Below are positions 7,704 through 13,966 of a stretch of 17,184 nt of DNA, one piece after another. The stretch covers positions 1-17,184 of the forward strand of contig JAAAOH010000329.1 of assembly GCA_009908925.1 (NCBI GenBank), given 5' to 3'. How positions within the stretch are numbered: position 1 is the stretch's first letter; every line of letters starts with the position of its first letter. A program made the position numbers and the translations under genes. Source of the DNA: Spirochaetota bacterium. GTDB taxonomy: Bacteria > Spirochaetota > Spirochaetia > DSM-27196 > PWMO01. Under the pieces are notes generated by a model that saw only the letters and a program-made list of their open reading frames with translations, was not told the DNA's origin and made no database searches.

Positions 7704-7732
7704 GTGACTCACCGGAAGAGGAGGCGTATACT
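7704..7732 (+). promoter_or_regulatory. Candidate promoter of the methyltransferase gene (leaderless)
   Basis: GTGACT (7704-7709), a 17-nt spacer and TATACT (7727-7732) give 4/6 and 5/6 matches to the -35 and -10 consensus. The expected start of transcription, about 7739-7741, falls at the ATG (7741), so the mRNA would have no leader. The -35 lies inside the 11-bp palindrome GGTGACTCACC (7703-7713), a possible operator. Confidence 0.45.
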
Positions 7733-7740
7733 CCGCCCAC

Positions 7741-8793
7741 ATGGCAGGACAGCTTTCTCCTTCACCAGTCTCCCCACTGGTTCGTGATTTCTTTCTCACC
7801 GCCGAGGACCTGGTGAGTCGGCGTGGGCTGGCTCCAGCGGGAGAGGTCGCCGCGGCGATGGCGTCGTATTTCGGCACCCACGTCGACGATGCTATCAAAC
7901 TTGCCGACGCATGCCGGCGCTCCCGTCTTCTCCGCCGGGGCCCCCGGGGTCGTCTGCTGCCGACGCGGCGTGGTCGCCGCTACCTGGAAACCGCGGTGGA
8001 GGAATACTACCTCGAGCGGGGTCTCGTGGAGGGCGCCGGCAGCCCCGCGTTCCGCAATCTCTGTCGCGCACGACAGGGCCTCGACATGGTGCAGCACGGA
8101 TCGCTCACCCGTGGACAGCTCGAGGCCATTATCCGTCGGACACGGGCGCTCGGTCCCGGGCGAATTCTCGACCTCGGGTGCGGGACGGGAGAGCTCGGCG
8201 AACGTGTCGCCGCGCACGCGGGGGGCGCACGGCTCCTCGCTGTTGACCGCGCACATTCGGCAATCTCATATGCCGCGGCCAGAGGCACCCCCAATACCGC
8301 GTTCGTGGGCGCCGACCTCGAGACCTATGTCTCCGCTGCGCCTCGGGGAAGCGCCGACGTGGTGCTGTCTATCGATAGCCTCTACTGGGTGGATGACCTT
8401 GAGTCCTTTCTCGAGCACGTTCTCGAAGTTCTGAGTCCCGGGGGTTGTTTCCTGTGCATTCTGAGTGAGTTCGAGGACAGGCGCGGCGGAGGCAGGACGC
8501 TTGCTGCGGAAGACATGGAGATCGGAGCAGCCCTCGCAGCCCTCGCAGAGGTGCGGGGCGACCTGCGGGTGGAAACCGAGGACTTCACCGGCGAAGAGCG
8601 GGCGCTGTGGCTCGGGAGTCTCGCCCTGTGGGAGGAATGGAAGGACTCCTTCGCCGCCGAGGGCCACGCCTACCTGCTGCGCAATATCGTACGGGAGGCG
8701 GAGTACCTCGAGACGTCGATGCGCCGGGGACGAGGTGCGCGCTATCTCTTCTCGGTCTACCGCGGGGTCGAAGCGCCGATGTCGGAGCGGTAA
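7741..8793 (+). CDS. Class I SAM-dependent methyltransferase, substrate unknown
   Basis: A soluble enzyme of 350 residues. The SAM-binding motif I is RILDLGCGTGELGERV at about 141-156, followed by LLAVDRAHSAISYA (motif II region, with the acidic residue that would bind the ribose). Next come VVLSIDSLYWVDDLESFLEHVLEVLSPGGCFL, the motif IV to VI region. Residues 1-135 lack this fold and carry a helical, Arg-rich segment (DACRRSRLLRRGPRGRLLPTRRGRR) that could be a winged-helix-like or substrate-recognition domain. I do not recognise the subfamily. ATG 7741 is the only reasonable start. A GGAGG (7719-7723) is 17 nt upstream, too far for normal use and also upstream of the candidate -10. The gene stands alone between divergent and convergent neighbours and overlaps purD by 37 nt at its 3' end. 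Confidence 0.85.
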   Translation: MAGQLSPSPVSPLVRDFFLTAEDLVSRRGLAPAGEVAAAMASYFGTHVDDAIKLADACRRSRLLRRGPRGRLLPTRRGRRYLETAVEEYYLERGLVEGAGSPAFRNLCRARQGLDMVQHGSLTRGQLEAIIRRTRALGPGRILDLGCGTGELGERVAAHAGGARLLAVDRAHSAISYAAARGTPNTAFVGADLETYVSAAPRGSADVVLSIDSLYWVDDLESFLEHVLEVLSPGGCFLCILSEFEDRRGGGRTLAAEDMEIGAALAALAEVRGDLRVETEDFTGEERALWLGSLALWEEWKDSFAAEGHAYLLRNIVREAEYLETSMRRGRGARYLFSVYRGVEAPMSER

Positions 8794-10013
8794 TACATGC
8801 CGGTGAACGACAATCGCTCCATATCCCGGTATGCCGCATCCCGGGCTTCGCGGGCGGTGTCTCCCATGCCGCAGACCGAGAGGACCCGCCCGCCTGCCGT
8901 TACGAGCTTCTCTTCTTCGTGCCGCGCGCCCGCCATGAACACGGGGCTTTCACAGTCCCCGACGCCCCGGATGTCATATCCGACCTCATACGCACCGGGG
9001 TAGCCACCGGAGGCCGCAACGACGACGCAGCTGGCGAGGTTCACACCGGGAGTCGGAATCTCGGACAGCCGACCCGTGGCGGTGGCGAGTGCAAGCTCGG
9101 CGAGGTCGGTATCGATGAGGGGAAGGACGGCCTGGGCTTCGGGGTCGCCGAGGCGGACGTTGTACTCGAGAAGGTGTGGTCCGTCGGCTGTGACCATGAG
9201 GCCGAAGTACAGCACGCCGCGGTAGTCGAGGCCGTCCGCGCGGATACCCGCCCGCGTGGGCTCTAAAATCTCCGCCCGAAAGCGCTCCTGTAGCATTGAA
9301 TCGAAGCGCGGGTGTGGACAAATCACGCCCATGCCACCGGTATTCGGGCCGGTGTTTCCCTCGCCGATGGGCTTGTGGTCCTGCGACGGCGGAAGCTCGC
9401 AGACGGTATCGCCGTCGGTGAACGCGAGAATGGTCACTTCGTAGCCCTCGAGACACTGCTCGATCACCATACTGCGACCGGCCTGCCCGAGGGAACGCTC
9501 CACCATGAACGAGTGCACGGTCTCGCGAGCAATGTCCCGATCCCGGCAGACGACGACTCCCTTTCCCGCAGCCAGCCCGTCCGCCTTGAGAACAACCGGC
9601 AGTTCCAGTCGGTCGACGGCGTCCATGGCCTCCTGTGGTGCATGGGCCACCTCGTAGGTCGCCGTCGGGATACCGTGCCGGCTCATGAACTCCTTTGCGG
9701 CAATCTTACTCCCTTCGAGGGCGGCTGAGGCGCGCGTAGGCCCGAGGCAGGGAACAGCCTCGGCGCGCAGGTCGTCGGCGAGCCCGGTTACCAGCGGCTC
9801 TTCGGGCCCGACGATCACGAGGTCGACCTCTCGTTCGAGGGCGGCGGAAACGACTTCTTCGTTGGTACGCGCACCGATGTTCACACACCGGGGGACCCTC
9901 GCCGTACCGGCGTTCCCCGGGGCACAGAAAACGCTCGGATTTCGCCGGCTACGTTCGAGCTTCCATGCAATGGCGTGCTCGCGACCTCCCGAGCCGACAA
10001 CCAGTATGTTCAT
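8757..10013 (-). CDS. purD: Phosphoribosylamine-glycine ligase (GAR synthetase) PurD
   Basis: Second step of purine synthesis: joins glycine to 5-phosphoribosylamine with ATP. The 418 residues begin with the classic MNILVVGSGGREHAIAWKL. The ATP-grasp core includes VVLKADGLAAGKGVVVC, the FTDGDTVCELPPSQDHKPIGEGNTGPNTGGMG segment (as two adjoining blocks) and the metal-binding LLEYNVRLGDPEAQAVLP, where most relatives have NxRFGDPE. Full family length. It starts at ATG 10013, overlapping the purN stop as ATGA, which implies coupled translation. It is the last gene visible in the purine operon. Its last 37 nt overlap the 3' end of the opposite-strand methyltransferase, and no terminator is visible within that overlap. 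Confidence 0.97.
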   Translation of the reverse strand: MNILVVGSGGREHAIAWKLERSRRNPSVFCAPGNAGTARVPRCVNIGARTNEEVVSAALEREVDLVIVGPEEPLVTGLADDLRAEAVPCLGPTRASAALEGSKIAAKEFMSRHGIPTATYEVAHAPQEAMDAVDRLELPVVLKADGLAAGKGVVVCRDRDIARETVHSFMVERSLGQAGRSMVIEQCLEGYEVTILAFTDGDTVCELPPSQDHKPIGEGNTGPNTGGMGVICPHPRFDSMLQERFRAEILEPTRAGIRADGLDYRGVLYFGLMVTADGPHLLEYNVRLGDPEAQAVLPLIDTDLAELALATATGRLSEIPTPGVNLASCVVVAASGGYPGAYEVGYDIRGVGDCESPVFMAGARHEEEKLVTAGGRVLSVCGMGDTAREARDAAYRDMERLSFTGMYYRSDIGASTPR

Positions 10014-10654
10014 GTGTGTTCCCCCAGTTTGTGCTGCTCCCCGGAACCCGCACCCTCCGCTGCCGAGTCGGCGGTGAGCCCGAGCCGTGCAGCGAGGGTT
10101 CTCAGGCCGGTGATAAGTGTCTCATGCTCGACAGCCTGCACGCGACGGGCGAGGGATTCCGGCGTGTCGCCGTCTTCGACCGGTACCCTTGTCTGAACAA
10201 GGACGGGGCCGGTATCGGTTCCCTCGTCGACGATATGCACCGAGCACCCCGTTTCCTTTCGGCCCGAGTCGAGCACCGCCCGGTGAACGTGAATCCCGTA
10301 CATGCCGGCACCACCGAAGTCCGGCAGAAGGGCGGGGTGAATATTGATGATGCGGCCCCGGAAGCGCTCGAGAATCTCGCCGCGGAGGATCGACAGAAAA
10401 CCTGCGAGGACGATGATGTCCACACGCGGCGGGAGTGCAGCGAGGATGTAATCCGAGAGCGAGCTCCCGTGCGTCGAGCGTGAGACGACCTCCGCGGGAA
10501 TCCCGGTTTGGCGGGCCCGTTCGAGGGCATAGGCCCCCGAGCGATCACTGATCACTTTGACGATGCGACAGCTGAGGTTGCCACGGGCCGCGGCGTCGAT
10601 AAGCGCCTGGAGATTCGTGCCCGACCCGGAAACGAGAACGGCTACGCGATACAC
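10010..10654 (-). CDS. purN: Phosphoribosylglycinamide formyltransferase PurN
   Basis: Third step of purine synthesis: transfers a formyl group from 10-formyl-tetrahydrofolate to GAR. 214 residues, normal length. The N-terminal VLVSGSGTNLQALID binds the phosphate. The catalytic triad is visible as Asn104 and His106 in IINIHPALLPDFGGAGMYG and Asp147 in VDEGTDTGPVL. The start is GTG 10654, overlapping purM by 13 nt; GGAG lies 7 nt before it, within purM. The C-terminal 25 residues are Ala/Gly-rich and weakly conserved. A formate-dependent PurT is not seen, so this organism uses the folate route at this step. Confidence 0.97.
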   Translation of the reverse strand: MYRVAVLVSGSGTNLQALIDAAARGNLSCRIVKVISDRSGAYALERARQTGIPAEVVSRSTHGSSLSDYILAALPPRVDIIVLAGFLSILRGEILERFRGRIINIHPALLPDFGGAGMYGIHVHRAVLDSGRKETGCSVHIVDEGTDTGPVLVQTRVPVEDGDTPESLARRVQAVEHETLITGLRTLAARLGLTADSAAEGAGSGEQHKLGEHT

Positions 10655-11661
10655 ACGCCCGCTCCGTCGGCGACCCGTCCGATAACCCGGGCGCTGAGAC
10701 CCGCTGAGGCAAGGTGCCCGGTGGCCGCTGCGGCTTCCCCGGCATCGACGGCGAGCACCATGCCCGTGCCCATGTTGAAGGTGCGAAACATCTCCTCCCC
10801 GGAAACGCCGGCTGCCTCAATGGCATCGAAAACCGCCTGACGGGGCAGCGCCGCCCGGTCTATGTCATAGCGGAAACTGCGCCGCGCCATCCGCGGGACA
10901 TTCTCGTAGAGCCCGCCGCCGGTGATATGGGCAATCCCGTGCACGGATACCGCCTCGATGAGGGAAAGCACCGGCCCGACATAGAGCAGGGTCGGCTCGA
11001 GAAGCACGTCCCCGAGTGGCCGCCCGCCGGCATCCTCGCCCCAGTCGAGATCGAGTGCCCGTATGAGAGAGAATCCGTTGCTGTGCACGCCGTTGGAATC
11101 GATTCCGATGAGCGTGTCACCTGGCTCCACCGACGACCCGTCGATGAGCCGCTCGGCCTCCGCGATGCCGACGATGAAGCCTGCCACATCGTAACTGCCC
11201 GCAGCGTACATCCCGGGCATCTCGGCCGTTTCACCCCCGGAGACGCTGCAGTCGATTTCCTCGCATGCATCTATCATGCCGGCGACGATTTCCGCTGCTA
11301 CATCGGCGTCGAGAGATCCGCACGCGAGGTAGTCGAGGAAATACAGGGGTTTCGCCCCGTGGCAGAGAATGTCGTTGGCGCACATGGCAACGCAATCTCG
11401 TCCGATCTCACGATACCGTCCCGCGGCAAGGGCGGGCTCGAGCTTGGTGCCGACACCGTCGGTGGAGGACACGAGTACGGGCCGCTGCATCGGCGGGAGC
11501 TCGAAGAACGCCCCGAAGGCGCCGATCTCCGCTTCAGTGCCGCCGCTCCCGCCGCCCACGCCGCCGCGCCGACCCTCCGCCGCCCGGGCGTGCTCTCGAA
11601 TAAGAGAAACAAGCCGTGCGGCCTCGTCGATGTTGACGCCCGCTTCACGATACGACGCCAT
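10642..11661 (-). CDS. purM: Phosphoribosylformylglycinamidine cyclo-ligase (AIR synthetase) PurM
   Basis: Fifth step: closes the imidazole ring of FGAM to give AIR, using ATP. I choose ATG 11661, 2 nt after the purF stop, which gives MASYREAGVNIDEAARLV, the normal PurM beginning, and 339 residues. A longer frame to 11733 would run 70 nt into purF with an unrelated Arg-rich leader. Motifs are LVSSTDGVGTKLEPA, CANDILCHGAKPLYFLDYLACG, GGETAEMPGMYAAGSYD, GIDSNGVHSNGFSLIRAL and HITGGGLYENVPRM. Between the first helix and the FGAFFELP strand is a short Gly-rich insertion (GGVGGGSGGTEAE, about 11533-11570) longer than in typical PurM. It overlaps purN by 13 nt downstream. Confidence 0.96.
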   Translation of the reverse strand: MASYREAGVNIDEAARLVSLIREHARAAEGRRGGVGGGSGGTEAEIGAFGAFFELPPMQRPVLVSSTDGVGTKLEPALAAGRYREIGRDCVAMCANDILCHGAKPLYFLDYLACGSLDADVAAEIVAGMIDACEEIDCSVSGGETAEMPGMYAAGSYDVAGFIVGIAEAERLIDGSSVEPGDTLIGIDSNGVHSNGFSLIRALDLDWGEDAGGRPLGDVLLEPTLLYVGPVLSLIEAVSVHGIAHITGGGLYENVPRMARRSFRYDIDRAALPRQAVFDAIEAAGVSGEEMFRTFNMGTGMVLAVDAGEAAAATGHLASAGLSARVIGRVADGAGVCIA

Positions 11662-11663
11662 GG

Positions 11664-13091
11664 CTATCGCTGCTCCATCGCCATCTTCTCCTCTTCGAGG
11701 GGTGCGGCGACGGGATAGACACCGGTGAAGCACCCGGTGCAGAACGTGCGCTGCGTGCCAAGCGATTCGAGCAGACCTTCCACCGACAGAAAGGAGAGGC
11801 TGTCGGCTCCGACCATCTCACGGATATCCTCCACGCCGCGGTTGGCGGCGAGCTCCCGTCGCGAGGGAGTGTCGATACCGAAGTAGCAGGGAAAGTAGAC
11901 GGGTGGCGAGGCAACCCGAAAATGCACCTCGGTGGCGCCCGCCTCCTTGAGCATTGCGACCAGTCGGCTCGACGTCGTCCCCCGGACGATGGAATCGTCT
12001 ATGAGGATCACGCGCTTTCCGCGGACATTGCCGGCGAGGACGTTCAGCTTCACGCTCACCGCCTGTTCTCTGAGCTTCTGCGAAGGCGCGATGAAGGATC
12101 GGCCCACGTACTTGTTCTTGATGAGCGCCATACCGAAGGGAATGCCCGAGGCCTCGGCGTAGCCGAGGGCGGCGACGACGCCCGAATCAGGCACTCCTGC
12201 TACGAGATCGGCCTCCACGGGCGCCTCGGTGAACAGTTGTGCGCCGGCTCGGCGGCGCGTCTCGTACACGTCGGCGCCGTCAATCGTCGAGTCAGGGCGG
12301 GCGAAGTAAATGAACTCGAAGGAGCAGGTCCGGAGCGCCGTGCGCTCTGAGTTCTTCACCGACTGTATGCCCTCATCGTTAATGATGACGATCTCGCCGG
12401 GCTCGACATCACGGACGAGTTCTGCGCCGACCGCGTCGAGGGAGCAGCTCTCCGACGCCATGACGTATCCGTTGTCGAGGGAGCCGATGCACAGCGGCCG
12501 GATACCGTTCGGATCACGCACCCCGACCAGGCCCTCCTGCGTGAGTATTACGAGCGAAAAGGCGCCCTGTACCGCCCGCATCGTGTCCGACAGCGCGCGG
12601 CGAAGCCCGTACCGGGAACCGCGGGCGAGCAGGTTCAGGATGACCTCCGAATCGCTCGAGGTCTGGAACATGACCCCGGCGTCCTCGAGGAGCTCACGGA
12701 TTACCGGCGCATTCACGAGGTTCCCGTTGTGCGCTATCGCGAGGGGGCCGAGACGTGACTGCCCCACGAGGGGCTGGGCGTTGGCGAGAGAATTGGCACC
12801 GCGGGTGGAGTAGCGCACGTGGCCGACCGCCGCGTGGCCGCGCAGCCCGTCGAGCACCTCGTCTGAGAACACTTCAGCTACGAGACCGAGTTCTTTGTGC
12901 ACCTGGAAATCGCCGCCGTCGTCGAGCACCATGCCGGCGCTCTCCTGCCCGCGATGCTGCTGTGAGTACAGTCCGTAATAGACGATGCGTGAGAGTTGCG
13001 CCCGACGCTCGTCGTCGGCATCGGCGAAATAGGCGCCGAAAATTCCGCACTCGTCGGCGAAGTGATCTGTTTCTGAATCGTATGTCGGCAT
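11664..13091 (-). CDS. purF: Amidophosphoribosyltransferase PurF, iron-sulfur type
   Basis: Committed first step: uses glutamine to convert PRPP to phosphoribosylamine. 475 residues. The catalytic Cys15 is preceded by a 14-residue leader (FADECGIFGAYF), implying propeptide removal as in the Bacillus subtilis enzyme. The glutaminase domain shows QQHRGQESAGM, GHVRYSTRG and AHNGNLVN. The phosphoribosyltransferase domain shows VILIDDSIVRGTTSSRL, the PRPP loop. Cysteines at about 256 (TCSFEFIYFARPDS), 402 (YFPCYFGID), 451 and 454 (FCTGCFTG) match the four ligands of the Bacillus 4Fe-4S cluster. The start ATG 13091 is 4 nt after the purC stop, and the GAGAGG sequence overlaps that stop. The oxygen-labile cluster fits an anaerobe but is not proof of one. 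Confidence 0.97.
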   Translation of the reverse strand: MPTYDSETDHFADECGIFGAYFADADDERRAQLSRIVYYGLYSQQHRGQESAGMVLDDGGDFQVHKELGLVAEVFSDEVLDGLRGHAAVGHVRYSTRGANSLANAQPLVGQSRLGPLAIAHNGNLVNAPVIRELLEDAGVMFQTSSDSEVILNLLARGSRYGLRRALSDTMRAVQGAFSLVILTQEGLVGVRDPNGIRPLCIGSLDNGYVMASESCSLDAVGAELVRDVEPGEIVIINDEGIQSVKNSERTALRTCSFEFIYFARPDSTIDGADVYETRRRAGAQLFTEAPVEADLVAGVPDSGVVAALGYAEASGIPFGMALIKNKYVGRSFIAPSQKLREQAVSVKLNVLAGNVRGKRVILIDDSIVRGTTSSRLVAMLKEAGATEVHFRVASPPVYFPCYFGIDTPSRRELAANRGVEDIREMVGADSLSFLSVEGLLESLGTQRTFCTGCFTGVYPVAAPLEEEKMAMEQR

Positions 13092-13095
13092 GTCG

Positions 13096-13797
13096 TTACC
13101 TCTCGAGCCGTGCCAGAACTTCCCGGTACCCCTCGATCACCCGACCGAGATCCTGCCTGAAACGATCCTTGTCCATCTTTTCACCGGTTTTGAGGTCCCA
13201 GAACCGGCAGGTGTCCGGGCTCACCTCGTCGGCAAGCAGGAGCTCCCCGGAGTCGTCGACGCCGAACTCCAGCTTGAAATCTATGAGCTCGATGCCCGCT
13301 TCCCGGAAGAGTGCGCCGAGCAGCTCGTTGACCTTTCGCGTTATCGCGTAGATCTCCTCGAGCTGCTCGAAAGTCGTGAGGCCGATGCCGACGGCATGAT
13401 AGTCGTTGATGAGCGGGTCGCCGAGCTGGTCGTTCTTGTAGCTGAGCTCCAGAACCGTCGTGGACAGCGCAGTTCCCTCGGCAAGACCGAGGCGCCGGGC
13501 CATGCTTCCCGCCGCGCGGTTTCGCACGATGACCTCGAGCGGGATGATAGTCACCCTGCGGCAGAGTTGCTCACGCTCCGAGAGCTTCTCCACGAAGTGC
13601 GTCCGCACTCCGTGCTCCTCGAGATAGGCCAGGAGCAGGGAGGAAATGCGGTTGTTGAGCACTCCCTTGTCTCTGATCTGGTCGTGTTTCTGCCCGTTGA
13701 AGGCGGTAGCATCGTCTTTGTAGCGTATGACGATGCGAGACGGGTCCTCGGACTCGAGGACCTCTTTCGCCTTTCCCTCGTAGAGTACCGTGCTCAT
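13096..13797 (-). CDS. purC: SAICAR synthase PurC
   Basis: Phosphoribosylaminoimidazole-succinocarboxamide synthase: joins aspartate to CAIR with ATP. 233 residues, normal length. Motifs are LYEGKAKEVLESEDP, DDATAFNGQKHDQIRDKG, VIVRNRAAGSMARRLGL, ELIDFKLEFGVDDSG and LADEVSPDTCRFWD. The ATG at 13797 has a strong ribosome site AAGGAGG (13804-13810), 6 nt upstream. That site is partly inside a hairpin (13802-13831), and a purine riboswitch aptamer lies 81 nt upstream, so purC translation, and through tight coupling that of the genes after it, is probably repressed by guanine or hypoxanthine. First gene of the purCFMND block. Confidence 0.97.
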   Translation of the reverse strand: MSTVLYEGKAKEVLESEDPSRIVIRYKDDATAFNGQKHDQIRDKGVLNNRISSLLLAYLEEHGVRTHFVEKLSEREQLCRRVTIIPLEVIVRNRAAGSMARRLGLAEGTALSTTVLELSYKNDQLGDPLINDYHAVGIGLTTFEQLEEIYAITRKVNELLGALFREAGIELIDFKLEFGVDDSGELLLADEVSPDTCRFWDLKTGEKMDKDRFRQDLGRVIEGYREVLARLER

Positions 13798-13801
13798 GAC
13801 G

Positions 13802-13831
13802 AGCCTCCTTGCGCATACCGTGCAAGCGGCT
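13802..13831 (-). promoter_or_regulatory. purC: Hairpin sequestering the purC ribosome site (riboswitch expression platform)
   Basis: On the - strand AGCC-G-CTTGC (13831-13822) pairs with GCAAG-GA-GGCT (13812-13802): 5 bp plus 4 bp around a small internal loop, with a 9-nt end loop. The Shine-Dalgarno AAGGAGG occupies 13810-13804, largely in the 3' arm. No T-run is found between the aptamer and purC, so translational rather than termination control is favoured. How this hairpin exchanges with P1 is not clear. GGGTG in the P1 3' strand could also pair with CACCC at 13856-13852. Confidence 0.55.
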
Positions 13832-13878
13832 ATAGGCGAAACACTCTGCCAGGGTGAGGCACATGGTGAGAGTCATTC

Positions 13879-13949
13879 CACCCATAGTAGGAGGATTTTC
13901 GGCCCTCCTGTAGATACTCCCGAACCGTATTATCGGGATTATATGGATG
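13879..13949 (-). promoter_or_regulatory. Purine riboswitch aptamer, guanine class
   Basis: The 71-nt - strand segment folds as the known purine aptamer. P1 is CATCCATA (13949-13942) with TATGGGTG (13886-13879), 8 bp with one G-U. The J1/2 core ATATAAT follows. P2 is TCCCGA/TCGGGA (13938-13933 and 13923-13918), with loop AATACGG matching the conserved AUAnGG. J2/3 is AGTATCTAC. P3 is AGGAGG/CCTCCT (13909-13904 and 13894-13889), with a loop containing CCGAAAA. J3/1 is ACTATG. The specificity base (position 74 in the xpt numbering) is C, at 13887, which pairs with guanine or hypoxanthine; adenine aptamers have U. It starts 17 nt after the purL stop and lies 81 nt before purC. Confidence 0.95.
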
Positions 13950-13966
13950 CACGCGTTCGGCGCGGA

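Noticed and set aside
10714..11718. 334-codon open frame on the + strand opposite purM
   Set aside because: Shadow of purM; no recognisable domain, and the opposite strand is conserved along its full length.
11662..11733. N-terminal extension of PurM by 24 residues
   Set aside because: It is Arg-rich, overlaps purF, and the ATG at 11661 gives the normal family N-terminus.
13571..13885. Small - strand ORF beginning at the riboswitch 3' end as a leader peptide
   Set aside because: It runs out of frame deep into purC, its ATG belongs to the aptamer P1 stem and has no ribosome site.
13938..13943. Perfect TATAAT on the - strand upstream of purC as a -10 promoter element
   Set aside because: It is the conserved J1/2 core (AUAUAAU) of the purine riboswitch, and no -35 lies at the right distance.
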